10,587 nt of DNA. Origin: Brevundimonas sp. (GTDB lineage: Bacteria > Pseudomonadota > Alphaproteobacteria > Caulobacterales > Caulobacteraceae). Of this stretch, positions 1-6,819 are shown piece by piece. The notes beneath the pieces were generated by a model. It was not told the origin of the DNA and did not search any database. It was given only the letters and a program-made list of their open reading frames with translations. Positions within the stretch are counted from its first letter, which is position 1, and every line of letters begins with the position of its first letter. The stretch lies in NCBI GenBank assembly GCA_022712235.1, contig JALAGW010000003.1:1-10587 (forward strand). The letters are read 5' to 3'. The position numbers and the translations under genes are program-made.

Positions 1-145
1 AGGTCTGTTCCTGAAGGGGGAGAAGGCCGAAGCCGAGTTGAAAGAGGCGGCCAAGGTCTGGCAGTTTAAGAGCGACCTCTCCGTCTCGCGCAGCGACCCG
101 CGCGGCCGCATTGTTTCTGTCCGGAGCCTTCGCCGTGTCCGCTGA
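1..145 (+). CDS. rsmG: 16S rRNA (guanine-N7) methyltransferase RsmG, 3' end only
   Basis: The first complete codon is at base 2 and the frame stays open for 47 residues to TGA 143-145; the 5' end lies outside the window. The visible tail reads GLFLKGEKAEAELKEA, then VWQFKSDLSVSRSDPRGRIV, then a basic end. This matches the C-terminal end of RsmG (GidB), which has a conserved GLFLKG-type strand, a Trp-containing helix end and a 'SRSDP.G.I' strand. RsmG makes the m7G in the 530 loop of 16S rRNA using S-adenosylmethionine. Its position directly before parA, with the two frames overlapping by 11 bases, is the classic gidB-parA-parB arrangement near many bacterial origins. The catalytic domain is not visible, so the call rests on this tail and on context. 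Confidence 0.85.
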   Translation, partial: GLFLKGEKAEAELKEAAKVWQFKSDLSVSRSDPRGRIVSVRSLRRVR

Positions 146-956
146 TCGTGAGAAACAGACCCGAGTTCTGGCTGTCTCGAACCAGAAGGGCGGGGTGGGC
201 AAGACCACGACCGCCATCAACCTGGGCACCGCCCTGGCCGCCATCGGCGAAAAGGTGCTGATCGTGGACATGGACCCTCAGGGCAATGCCTCGACGGGTC
301 TGGGTGTTCCACGTGAAACACGCCGGGCGACCATCTATGACGTCATCGTCGATGGCCGCCCCATCGACCTGTCGGCGGTGGAGACCTCGGTTCCGGGCCT
401 GTTCATCGTTCCCGCGGACGCCGACATGTCGGGCGTCGAGATCGAGCTGAGCCAGGCGGATCGTCGCTCCTATCGTCTGCGCGACGCCCTGGCGGCCCAG
501 GGCGGGAATGGTCATTCCCGGTATGACTATGTCCTGATCGACTGCCCGCCGTCGCTGAACCTGCTGACGCTGAACGCCATGGCCGCCGCCGATGCGGTGC
601 TGGTGCCGCTGCAGTGCGAGTTCTTCGCCCTGGAGGGCCGTACCCAGCTGATGCGGACCATCGACATGGTCAAGCAGAGCCTCAACGCGGCGCTGGAGAT
701 CCAGGGCCTGGTCCTGACCATGTATGATCGCCGCAACGCCCTGTCGGGTCAGGTGGCGGCCGACGTGCGCGCCCACTTCGGCGACAAGGTCTATGACAGC
801 GTCATTCCTCGCAACGTGCGGGTGTCCGAGGCGCCCTCCTTCGGCAAGCCGGTGCTGATCTATGACCTGAAATGCACCGGCAGCCAGGCCTATCTGAAGC
901 TGGCGCGCGAGCTTGTGGCCCGTGAACGCCAGCGTCGTCAGGCGCTCGCCGCCTGA
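135..956 (+). CDS. parA: Chromosome partitioning ATPase ParA
   Basis: A 273-residue ParA/Soj-type P-loop ATPase. Its ATP-dependent dimer binds DNA non-specifically and guides the ParB-parS complex, and so the replicated origin, to the new cell pole. Visible motifs are the deviant Walker A box KGGVGKTT (residues 18-25, signature lysine K18), the A' box DMDPQGN (45-51) and the Walker B strand YVLIDCPPS (D136). The GTG at 135 is preferred as start: it gives MSADREKQTRVLAVSNQKGG, close to the remembered Caulobacter ParA N-terminus, and has GGAG at 123-126 with an 8-nt spacer. An in-frame TTG at 111 would add eight residues and lacks that spacing. The gene overlaps rsmG and precedes parB by 39 bp, so the three probably form one operon. 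A parS site lies inside the coding region. Length is normal and no key residue is missing. Confidence 0.96.
   Translation: MSADREKQTRVLAVSNQKGGVGKTTTAINLGTALAAIGEKVLIVDMDPQGNASTGLGVPRETRRATIYDVIVDGRPIDLSAVETSVPGLFIVPADADMSGVEIELSQADRRSYRLRDALAAQGGNGHSRYDYVLIDCPPSLNLLTLNAMAAADAVLVPLQCEFFALEGRTQLMRTIDMVKQSLNAALEIQGLVLTMYDRRNALSGQVAADVRAHFGDKVYDSVIPRNVRVSEAPSFGKPVLIYDLKCTGSQAYLKLARELVARERQRRQALAA
305..320. other. parS: parS centromere site inside parA
   Basis: TGTTCCACGTGAAACA differs at one position (C at 309) from the 16-bp palindrome TGTTTCACGTGAAACA, the conserved ParB-binding sequence. It keeps the central CACGTG and both outer TGTT/AACA ends. It is read in frame as Val-Pro-Arg-Glu-Thr in ParA (about residues 58-62), so the protein and the centromere share these bases. 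ParB loads here, changes conformation with CTP and slides along flanking DNA to build the partition complex. parS clusters in and around parAB are typical of Caulobacterales. I found no second full site in the window, only isolated half-sites. Confidence 0.9.
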
Positions 957-984
957 CCGGCGGATTTACCGATTAAGTAGAACG

Positions 985-989
985 GAATC
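985..989. promoter_or_regulatory. GANTC (CcrM-type) site overlapping the parB ribosome-binding region
   Basis: GAATC sits 6 bases before the parB TTG start and overlaps the only Shine-Dalgarno-like bases (GGAA 984-987). In Caulobacterales, GANTC is the target of the cell-cycle methyltransferase CcrM, and some GANTC sites set methylation-dependent promoter activity through GcrA. The motif is plainly present. Any regulatory role is inference, because five-base motifs occur by chance and others lie inside coding sequence in this window. Confidence 0.3.
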
Positions 990-995
990 AGCATC

Positions 996-1880
996 TTGTC
1001 CGAACGTCAACGTGGTCTGGGTCGTGGTCTCTCGGCCCTTCTGGGAGAAAACGTCGCCGAGAGCGCGCCGGTGGACGGCGGCGCTCAGCCGACGGGCGTG
1101 CGCGCCGTGCCGATCGAAAGCCTGAAGCCCAATCCGGATCAGCCGCGCAAATATTTCAGCGCCGAGAACCTGGAAGAACTGACCGCCTCGATCCGTGACA
1201 AGGGGGTGCTGCAGCCCATCCTGGTTCGCCCCCAGCCGGGCGAGGACGGCATGTGGCAGATCATCGCCGGCGAGCGGCGCTGGCGCGCGGCCCAGGCCGC
1301 GCGGCTCAAGGCCGTTCCGATCATCGAACGGGCCATGGACGACGTGGAGGTGATGGAGGTCGCCATCATCGAGAACGTCCAGCGCGCCGATCTGAACCCG
1401 GTCGAGGAAGCCCTGGCCTACGGCTCGCTGATGTCGCGCTTCGGCCGCACCCAGGACGCCCTGGCCGGGGTGGTCGGCAAGAGCCGCAGCCATGTGGCCA
1501 ACACCATTCGCCTGCTGCAACTGCCCGACAGCGTGCTGGACCATGTGATGGAGAACCGGCTCTCGGCCGGTCACGCCCGCGCCCTGATCACCGCTCCCAA
1601 TCCCGAGGCCCTGGCCGAACAGGTCCTGGCCAAGGGCCTGAACGTGCGTCAGACCGAGGCCCTGGCCCGCCGCGCCGCCGAGGGTCCCAAGCCCTCGAAA
1701 GCCAAGCCGGCGCCGAGCGGCGAGGGCGCGGCCGACGTCGCCGCCCTGGAACAGGATCTGGCCGACGCCCTGGGTCTGAAGGTCCAGCTGACCGACAAGG
1801 GCGGCAAGGGCGAATTGACGATCAAATACGGCACGCTCGAACAGCTGGACGACCTGTGCCGGCGCCTGATGCGCGGCTGA
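996..1880 (+). CDS. parB: Chromosome partitioning protein ParB (parS-binding CTPase)
   Basis: A 294-residue ParB/Spo0J protein. It opens with the conserved SERQRGLGRGLSALLGE segment (ParA-interacting N-terminus), followed by an acidic, variable linker. The CTP-binding N-terminal domain includes NPDQPR (46-51), KGVLQPILVR (69-78) and the arginine-rich GERRWR box (92-97). ENVQRADLNPVEEA (126-139) follows, then the helix-turn-helix with GKSRSHVANT (161-170), which recognises parS. A charged linker (about 225-250) leads to the C-terminal dimerisation domain ending LEQLDDLCRRLMRG. The TTG start is inferred: the first residues match ParB proteins, a weak GGAA lies at 984-987, and no ATG or GTG fits better. 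Length is typical. It is probably co-transcribed with parA. A GANTC methylation site overlaps the ribosome-binding region. Confidence 0.96.
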   Translation: MSERQRGLGRGLSALLGENVAESAPVDGGAQPTGVRAVPIESLKPNPDQPRKYFSAENLEELTASIRDKGVLQPILVRPQPGEDGMWQIIAGERRWRAAQAARLKAVPIIERAMDDVEVMEVAIIENVQRADLNPVEEALAYGSLMSRFGRTQDALAGVVGKSRSHVANTIRLLQLPDSVLDHVMENRLSAGHARALITAPNPEALAEQVLAKGLNVRQTEALARRAAEGPKPSKAKPAPSGEGAADVAALEQDLADALGLKVQLTDKGGKGELTIKYGTLEQLDDLCRRLMRG

Positions 1881-1886
1881 CGGGCC

Positions 1887-1910
1887 TTTCCGGTCTGGCC
1901 GTGCTAGGGT
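1887..1910 (+). promoter_or_regulatory. Possible promoter for a leaderless 62-aa gene
   Basis: GCTAGGGT (1903-1910) resembles the Caulobacter housekeeping -10 form GCTANAWC. Its TAGGGT part ends six bases before the ATG at 1917, the geometry expected if transcription starts on the A of the start codon. TTTCCGG (1887-1893) could be a poor -35 element, although the 9-base gap is shorter than the 10-14 usual for that consensus. This is pattern matching only. The gene could equally be read through from parB. Confidence 0.3.
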
Positions 1911-1916
1911 GCGGCC

Positions 1917-2105
1917 ATGACTGACCACACTGACAAGACCAGCGCCGTCGAAGCCCTGAAACGCGCCCTCGCGGCCAAGAAGGCGGGTTCGCAGCCCGGC
2001 CCGGCCGGAACCAAGGGCGGCGCGCGCGGGGCCGAGAGGGCGATGCAGCATCAGGCCGCGGCGGCGAACAAACCCGCCTTCCGCAAGGCGTCGAAGCGGG
2101 GCTGA
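1917..2105 (+). CDS. Small basic protein of unknown function downstream of parB
   Basis: A 62-residue frame from ATG 1917 to TGA 2103-2105. I do not recognise a named family. The N-terminal third is a predicted amphipathic helix (SAVEALKRALAAKK, about residues 9-22). The remainder is low-complexity, rich in Gly, Ala, Lys and Arg, and ends RKASKRG, so the protein is strongly basic overall with no membrane segment or signal peptide. It starts 36 bp after parB on the same strand. A basic, disordered tail would suit nucleic-acid or ribosome binding, but that is inference. Support for a real gene is the compact fit between parB and the convergent holA end, a start codon with a promoter-like sequence at leaderless spacing, and the absence of any other plausible gene there. 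There is little Shine-Dalgarno signal (AGGG 1906-1909 at most). Confidence 0.6.
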   Translation: MTDHTDKTSAVEALKRALAAKKAGSQPGPAGTKGGARGAERAMQHQAAAANKPAFRKASKRG

Positions 2106-2128
2106 TTTGAGGGCCTCAGGCAGCGCGA

Positions 2129-2164
2129 AAGCGCATAGGCCCCTGATCAGAGCCCTATGCGCTT
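2129..2164. terminator. Inverted repeat between the convergent parB-side genes and holA
   Basis: AAGCGCATAGG (2129-2139) and CCTATGCGCTT (2154-2164) form a perfect 11-bp stem around a 14-base loop. The right arm lies in the last codons of holA and the holA stop is in the loop. On the minus strand the stem is followed by only a short T-run (TTT, then CGCG), and on the plus strand by none, so it is not a textbook intrinsic terminator. Its position exactly between convergent transcripts suggests termination or 3'-end protection in one or both directions. A short extra palindrome, TGAGGGCCTCA (2108-2118), precedes it. Confidence 0.45.
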
Positions 2165-3199
2165 GGCGCGGGCGGAAATTTCCAGCAGCAGGCGCTCGGC
2201 GATCAGGGCCTCGGGCATTCCCGTGGTCTTGGTGGCGATGTCGGCCGTGTTGACGCTGTCCTGCACCTCGTCCAGCAGTTCCAGGCGCCAGCTGCGGGCC
2301 TGGCGCAGGATTTCGGCCTCCTGTTTCCAGAAGACGCCGGCGGCCTTGGCGGCCTCCTTGGGACCGGCGCCCGAGGCCAGAAGGACGTTGATGCGGCGCA
2401 GTTTTCCCAGATGGATGGCGGCCATGCGCACGGCCATGACGGCGCTTTCGCCCTCGGCCAGGGCGCGGCGCAGGCCGGACTGGGCCGGGGCGGGGCGGCC
2501 GCCGAAGGCCTGAAGCGCGGCGTCGGACAGGGAGGCGTCGGGCTCGACGCCCAGGTGCTCTTCCAGCTCGGGGGTGTCGATGGTGCGGCCCGAACCGGGG
2601 CCGATATAGAGGACCAGTCGCTCGATCTCCTGCCGCATCAGGCCGCGTTCGCGGGGCAGGCGGGCGACGAAACGGTCCAGGGCGTCGCTGGTCAGGCCCA
2701 CCTTGTCGGCGCCCAGGGCCTCGCGCGTCATGCGGGCCACGTCGCCGACCTCGTCCTCATAGCAGGCGATGCCGACGGCGCCGGACGACTTCTCGGCGGC
2801 CTTCCTCAGGGCGGATTCGCGCCCCAGGGCTCCGGCCTCGACGACCAGCATGGCGTCGGGATTGTAGCCGCCCTCGGCGTGGATGGTCAGGGCGGCGGCG
2901 ATGGCCTTGTCGACCCCGGCCTTGCCGTCCGACAGGCGGATGCGCACCAGGCGGCGCCCGCCGATCATGCTGAGCGCCGTCAGCGCCTCCTCCAGCTTGA
3001 CCGCGTCGCCGTCGATGTCGGCCTCGGTCAGGAAGGTGACGTTGAACGGGTCGTTCAGGTCGGGGGTGATGGCCTTGCACAGGGTCAGGGCGCGTTCGGA
3101 CACGCCCGAGCGATCCTTGCCGTGGATGACGGCGGCGCGGACGCCGGCGTCCGGCGACCTCAGGAAGCGATCGACCTCGGGCCGCTTGGCCAGGATCAC
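2147..3199 (-). CDS. holA: DNA polymerase III subunit delta (clamp loader)
   Basis: A 350-residue HolA protein, the clamp-loader subunit that opens the beta sliding clamp. The N-terminus (MILAKRPEVDRFLRSPD, then AAVIHGKDRSGVSERA) matches the degenerate AAA+ domain of alphaproteobacterial delta subunits, which lacks a working P-loop. A middle stretch, LTALSMIGGRRLVRIR, is a family hallmark. The region around LPRERGLMRQEIERLVLYIG is the conserved collar-proximal segment, and the C-terminal helical part ends SARAKRIGL. Length is normal. The GTG at 3199 is taken as start because a strong purine run (AAGGGGG) lies about eight bases upstream and the N-terminal residues match the family. It is the last gene of the leftward cluster, 25 bp after lptE, and ends inside the inverted repeat at 2129-2164. 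Confidence 0.92.
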   Translation of the reverse strand: MILAKRPEVDRFLRSPDAGVRAAVIHGKDRSGVSERALTLCKAITPDLNDPFNVTFLTEADIDGDAVKLEEALTALSMIGGRRLVRIRLSDGKAGVDKAIAAALTIHAEGGYNPDAMLVVEAGALGRESALRKAAEKSSGAVGIACYEDEVGDVARMTREALGADKVGLTSDALDRFVARLPRERGLMRQEIERLVLYIGPGSGRTIDTPELEEHLGVEPDASLSDAALQAFGGRPAPAQSGLRRALAEGESAVMAVRMAAIHLGKLRRINVLLASGAGPKEAAKAAGVFWKQEAEILRQARSWRLELLDEVQDSVNTADIATKTTGMPEALIAERLLLEISARAKRIGL

Positions 3200-3224
3200 G
3201 CTGAGACCCCCTTCAGAACAGGCC

Positions 3225-3707
3225 TCACTGGCCCGCCAGGGCGCGCATCATGTCCAGCCGGATCAGGCGCGCCAGATCGGCGGCGGCCCGGTCCTCGCCG
3301 TCCTGCTGGGCGGCGATGGCGGCATAGGGCTGATCGGCGGCGGCATAGGTGGTGGTCGTGGTCTGGGAGCCCTTGATCGGGGTTCCGCCGCTGACAGGGG
3401 TCAGGACCCAGTCGGCCTTGACCGTCAGCTCATAGCGGCTGGCCGTATCATCAATGCGCCGGCCCAGCGGACGCCGTTCCTGGCTGACCTCGGTCGTCAG
3501 GCGATAGAGGGGCTGGGCCGAGCCGTCGCGACCAAAGGCGTCCTCCAACTGCTCGCGCAGGCGATAGCCCAGGCGGTTGTCGGGGGTTGTCACGGCGATG
3601 CGCGACAGGCCCGCGCCGATGCCCAGGTCGCCATACATGGGCGTGAAGCCGCAGCCGGACAGCAGGGCCGCGCCGGCGACGGCGATCAGGGCAAGGGCGC
3701 GCCGCAT
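3225..3707 (-). CDS. lptE: LPS-assembly lipoprotein LptE
   Basis: A 160-residue outer-membrane lipoprotein. The signal peptide is MRRALALIAVAGAALLSGC, with lipobox L16-S17-G18-C19; the lipidated Cys is followed by GFTPMYG, the 'CGF.P.YG' signature of alphaproteobacterial LptE. Beyond it are the family's short strands, including an alternating stretch with RRPLGRRIDDTASRYELTVKA and a Thr run, and a C-terminal helix ending RLDMMRALAGQ. LptE plugs the LptD barrel and helps insert lipopolysaccharide into the outer leaflet. The ATG at 3707 overlaps the leuS stop codon by one base (TGATG), so translation is probably coupled to leuS; the Shine-Dalgarno is weak. The leuS-lptE-holA order is common in alphaproteobacteria, supporting a call the divergent sequence alone would leave less certain. 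Confidence 0.88.
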   Translation of the reverse strand: MRRALALIAVAGAALLSGCGFTPMYGDLGIGAGLSRIAVTTPDNRLGYRLREQLEDAFGRDGSAQPLYRLTTEVSQERRPLGRRIDDTASRYELTVKADWVLTPVSGGTPIKGSQTTTTTYAAADQPYAAIAAQQDGEDRAAADLARLIRLDMMRALAGQ

Positions 3708-6289
3708 CAGCCGGCCACCAGATTGACGATACGGTCGGGCACCACGATCACCTTGCGGATGCTGAGGTTGTTGGCGGCAAGGTAGGCCTGAACCGTCGGA
3801 TTGGCGAGAGCGGCGGCCTCGACCGTCGCATTGTCCGAGCCGCGCGGCAGGACGACCTCGCCGCGGCGCTTGCCGCCGATCTGGACGGGCAGGACGACCT
3901 CGTCGTCGGCGGCCAGGGCGGCGTCGAACACCGGCCAGGGGGCGTCCAGAACCATGCCTTCCTCGCCCAGGCGCGCCCAGGCTTCCTCGGCCAGGTGCGG
4001 CGTGAAGGGGGCGATCAGGCGGGCCAGGGTAGACAGGGCGGTCTTCTTCGCCTCGGCGCCGGCCTTGTCGTGCTGACGGATGGTCGCCAGGAAGGCGTAG
4101 AGCTTGGCGATGGCCGAGTTGAAGCGGAAGCCTTCGACGCCCTCGCTGACGGCCTTGATGGTCTTGTGCGTCTCGCGGATCAGGCTGGCGTCCACGTCCG
4201 CATTGGCCGGGGCGGCGGCGTCGAAGCCGTCGAACTCGGTCCAGACGCGCTGGACGAAGCGGCTGGCGCCCTCGACCCCGCCGGCCGACCACTGCACGTC
4301 GCGCTCGGGCGGGCTGTCGGACAGGACGAACAGGCGGCCGGCGTCGACGCCATAGGCCTCGATGATGTCCTGGGGCGCGACCACGTTCTTCTTCGACTTC
4401 GACATCTTCTCGATGTCGCCGATCGTCAGGGGGGCGCCGTTGGACAGGCGCGCAGCGACGCGCTGGCCGTCCACCGTCTCGATGCGCACATCCGAGGGCT
4501 CGACCCAGCGCGGCTTGCCGCTGGGCTCGAAGCCTTCGTAATAGGTCTCGTGGACCACCATGCCTTGCGTGAACAGGCCGGCGAAGGGCTCTTTCACGTC
4601 CATCAGGCCGGCGTCCGACAGGGCGCGGGTGATGAAGCGGGCGTAGAGCAGGTGCAGGACCGCGTGTTCGACGCCGCCGATATACTGATCGACCGGTAGC
4701 CAGCGGGCGGCGGCGGCCTTGTTGATCGGCGCCTCCGCCTTGGGGTCGGCGAAGCGGGCGAAATACCAGCTGGAATCGACGAAGGTGTCGAGCGTGTCCG
4801 TCTCGCGACGGGCTTCGCCGCCGCAGGTCGGGCAGTTGACGTGCTTCCAGGTCGGGTGGCGGTCCAGAGGGTTGCCTGGCACGTCGAAGGTCACGTCCTT
4901 GGGCAGCTCGACCGGCAGCTGGTCGGCGGGAACCGCCACCGGACCGCAGGCCTCGCAGTGGATGATGGGGATGGGGCAGCCCCAGTAGCGCTGGCGGCTG
5001 ACGCCCCAGTCGCGCAGGCGATAGATGGTCTTGGCCTCGCCGGTCGCGGCCGCCTCGATGCGGGCGATGGCCTCGGCCTTGGCCGCCTCGATGTCCAGAC
5101 CGTTCAGGAAGTCCGAATGGAAGATGGAGCCGGGGCCGGTATAGGCCTCGATTCCCACGGCGAAGTCGTCGCCGGCGCCCTCGGGGCGAACGACCGGGAT
5201 CACCGGCAGGTCATACTTGCGGGCGAAGTCCAGGTCGCGCTGGTCGTGGGCCGGGCAGGCGAAGACGGCGCCCGTGCCGTATTCCGACAGGATGAAGTTG
5301 GCGATCCAGACCGGGATCTCGGCGCCGGTGAAGGGATGCAAAACCTTCAGGCCCGTGTCCCAGCCGATCTTCTCGGCCTGTTCGATTTCCGCCTGGGAGG
5401 CGCCGCCCTTGCGGCATTCGGCGACGAAGGCGGCGACCTCGGGATTGACCTCGGCCAACTGCTTGGAGATGGGGTGGTCAGGGGCCAGGCCGACGAAGCT
5501 GGCGCCGAACAGGGTGTCGGGGCGGGTCGTATAGACCTCGACCGCGTCGTGACCGGTCGGGGCCGCGCCGGGCGCGAAGGTCCATTTCATCTGCAGACCC
5601 CTGGACCGGCCGATCCAGTTTTCCTGCATCAGGCGGACCTTGTCGGGCCAGCGGCCTTCCAGTTCCGACAGGCCGTCGATCAGATCGTCCGCATACTGAG
5701 TAATGCGCAGGAACCACTGGTTCAGCTTGCGCTTCTCGACCAGTGCGCCCGAGCGCCAGCCGCGTCCGTCGATAACCTGTTCATTGGCCAGGACCGTGTT
5801 GTCGACCGGGTCCCAGTTGACCACGCCGTCCTTGCGATAGACCAGACCGCGTTTGTGGAGCTCCAGGAACCAGGCCTGCTGCTTGCCGTAATAGGCCGGG
5901 TCGCAGGTGGCGAACTCGCGACTCCAGTCCAGTGACAGGCCCAGCAGCTTCAGCTGGTCGCGCATGGTCGCGATGTTGGACCAGGTCCAGTCGCCGGGGT
6001 GGACGCCGCGCTCCATGGCCGCGTTCTCGGCCGGCATGCCGAAGGCGTCCCAGCCCATGGGGTGCAGGACGTCGTAGCCTTGCGCCCGCTTGTGGCGCGC
6101 CACCACGTCGCCCATCACATAGTTGCGGGCGTGGCCCATGTGGATGTTGCCCGACGGATAGGGGAACATCTCGAGCACGTAATAGGTCGGACGGCCGGTG
6201 TCGGCGTTGGACACCGAAAAGGCGTCAGCGGCCGCCCAGCGGGCCTGCTGGCGGGGTTCGGCGGTCTTGGGCTCGTAACGAGTGGCCAC
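3707..6289 (-). CDS. leuS: Leucyl-tRNA synthetase
   Basis: An 860-residue class I aminoacyl-tRNA synthetase that charges tRNA-Leu, the same length as the E. coli enzyme. The HIGH motif is HMGH (50-53) within PYPSGNIHMGHARNY, and KMSKS is at 628-632. The CP1 editing domain shows the threonine-rich TTRPDTLFG (254-262) and GTGAVFACPAHDQRD (338-352), with the conserved Asp of the post-transfer editing site in AHD. Two Cys pairs (CEAC 445-448, CPTC 486-489) form the zinc-binding insertion. WYFARF and the YIGGVEHAVLHLLYARF catalytic-domain segments are intact, and the C-terminal domain ends KVIVVPDRIVNLVAG. The GTG at 6289 gives the usual MATRYEP start; AGGA lies six bases upstream, partly inside a hairpin. 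It lies 83 bp after the DUF3576 gene and overlaps lptE by one base. Confidence 0.98.
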   Translation of the reverse strand: MATRYEPKTAEPRQQARWAAADAFSVSNADTGRPTYYVLEMFPYPSGNIHMGHARNYVMGDVVARHKRAQGYDVLHPMGWDAFGMPAENAAMERGVHPGDWTWSNIATMRDQLKLLGLSLDWSREFATCDPAYYGKQQAWFLELHKRGLVYRKDGVVNWDPVDNTVLANEQVIDGRGWRSGALVEKRKLNQWFLRITQYADDLIDGLSELEGRWPDKVRLMQENWIGRSRGLQMKWTFAPGAAPTGHDAVEVYTTRPDTLFGASFVGLAPDHPISKQLAEVNPEVAAFVAECRKGGASQAEIEQAEKIGWDTGLKVLHPFTGAEIPVWIANFILSEYGTGAVFACPAHDQRDLDFARKYDLPVIPVVRPEGAGDDFAVGIEAYTGPGSIFHSDFLNGLDIEAAKAEAIARIEAAATGEAKTIYRLRDWGVSRQRYWGCPIPIIHCEACGPVAVPADQLPVELPKDVTFDVPGNPLDRHPTWKHVNCPTCGGEARRETDTLDTFVDSSWYFARFADPKAEAPINKAAAARWLPVDQYIGGVEHAVLHLLYARFITRALSDAGLMDVKEPFAGLFTQGMVVHETYYEGFEPSGKPRWVEPSDVRIETVDGQRVAARLSNGAPLTIGDIEKMSKSKKNVVAPQDIIEAYGVDAGRLFVLSDSPPERDVQWSAGGVEGASRFVQRVWTEFDGFDAAAPANADVDASLIRETHKTIKAVSEGVEGFRFNSAIAKLYAFLATIRQHDKAGAEAKKTALSTLARLIAPFTPHLAEEAWARLGEEGMVLDAPWPVFDAALAADDEVVLPVQIGGKRRGEVVLPRGSDNATVEAAALANPTVQAYLAANNLSIRKVIVVPDRIVNLVAG

Positions 6290-6296
6290 GGCGTAT

Positions 6297-6340
6297 CCTG
6301 AGGTATCGCCTCAGGCGCGAAGCTTGAGGCGGCCCTGAGG
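6297..6340 (-). promoter_or_regulatory. Competing inverted repeats in the leuS leader
   Basis: In the 83-bp gap before leuS, the plus strand carries CCTGAGG (6297-6303), CCTCAGG (6309-6315) and CCTGAGG again (6334-6340), with a further TGAGGCG (6325-6331) able to pair with CGCCTCA (6307-6313). In the leuS transcript the middle arm can pair with the upstream copy or with the copy next to the gene, but not both. The downstream pairing (7-bp stem, 5-base loop) covers three bases of the AGGA Shine-Dalgarno (6299-6296). That layout suits translational attenuation. No leucine-rich leader peptide is visible and no T-run follows, so a chance arrangement remains possible. Confidence 0.35.
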
Positions 6341-6372
6341 TCTGCGTTGGGGTGGCGGGTGAAGGGCGGCTC

Positions 6373-6819
6373 TTAGCGAGCCGCGTTGGCGAGGTTAAGC
6401 TGACGCGCGCGGGTCAGGATGGCGTTTTCCAGATCGGTTTCCGTCTGGGCCGCGACCGGGGCGGCGGTCCAAGCGCCGGCGGCGTCCTTGACTTCCTTGG
6501 TCACCGAGACGTTCAGGGCGTCGGCGCGCAGACGACGGTCCAGGATGAAGACGGTGGCCTTGAAGCGCTCGTTCGGCGCCTGCGGATTGACGTACCAGTC
6601 ATAGTTGACGACGCCGCCCCACGGATCGGCGTTGGCCAGGGGCATGAAGGCCAGGGTGTCCAGGGTGGCGCGCCACAGATAGGCGTTCACGCCGATGCCC
6701 AGCTGGGCGTCGGCCTTGGGGGCCTTTTCCTTGCTGCCGACGAAAGGCAGGCTGGAGCAACCGCCCAGCAGCAGTCCCGACGCGATCAGGGCGACCGCAG
6801 CGCCGCGAACAAATGCCAT
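6373..6819 (-). CDS. DUF3576 family lipoprotein
   Basis: A 148-residue protein starting MAFVRGAAVALIASGLLLGG with lipobox L18-G19-G20-C21, so it is probably exported and lipidated. The mature part has the conserved core of the alphaproteobacterial DUF3576 family: LGIGVNAYLWRATLDTLAFM, then ADPWGGVVNYDWYV, NERFKATVFILDRRLRADAL and a C-terminal helix DLENAILTRARQL. The function of this family is unknown to me. The frame stays open upstream to 6912, but the ATG at 6819 is chosen because it gives the signal peptide directly and has ACGGAGA about nine bases before it. It is the first gene of the leftward cluster with leuS, lptE and holA. With LptE beside it, an envelope role is a reasonable guess only. 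Confidence 0.82.
   Translation of the reverse strand: MAFVRGAAVALIASGLLLGGCSSLPFVGSKEKAPKADAQLGIGVNAYLWRATLDTLAFMPLANADPWGGVVNYDWYVNPQAPNERFKATVFILDRRLRADALNVSVTKEVKDAAGAWTAAPVAAQTETDLENAILTRARQLNLANAAR

Noticed and set aside
66..776. 236-codon minus-strand frame opposite parA
   Set aside because: ParA motifs on the plus strand are decisive; the antisense product resembles no family.
966..2051. 361-codon minus-strand frame opposite parB and the 62-aa gene
   Set aside because: It spans two plus-strand genes and their gap, has no recognisable domain, and mirrors codon bias of ParB.
2411..3376. 321-codon plus-strand frame opposite holA and the lptE end
   Set aside because: It is antisense to two well-supported genes, with repetitive Gly/Gln-rich translation and no ribosome-binding site.
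4592..4599. TTTCACGT half parS site in leuS
   Set aside because: Only half of the palindrome is present; the other side does not match GTGAAA, so ParB binding is not supported.
4841..5935. Long plus-strand open frame (364 codons) antisense to leuS
   Set aside because: It lies wholly opposite leuS, whose motifs are intact. The translation is low-complexity (Gly, Asp, Ala, Val) with no domain, as expected from the complementary strand of GC-rich codons.
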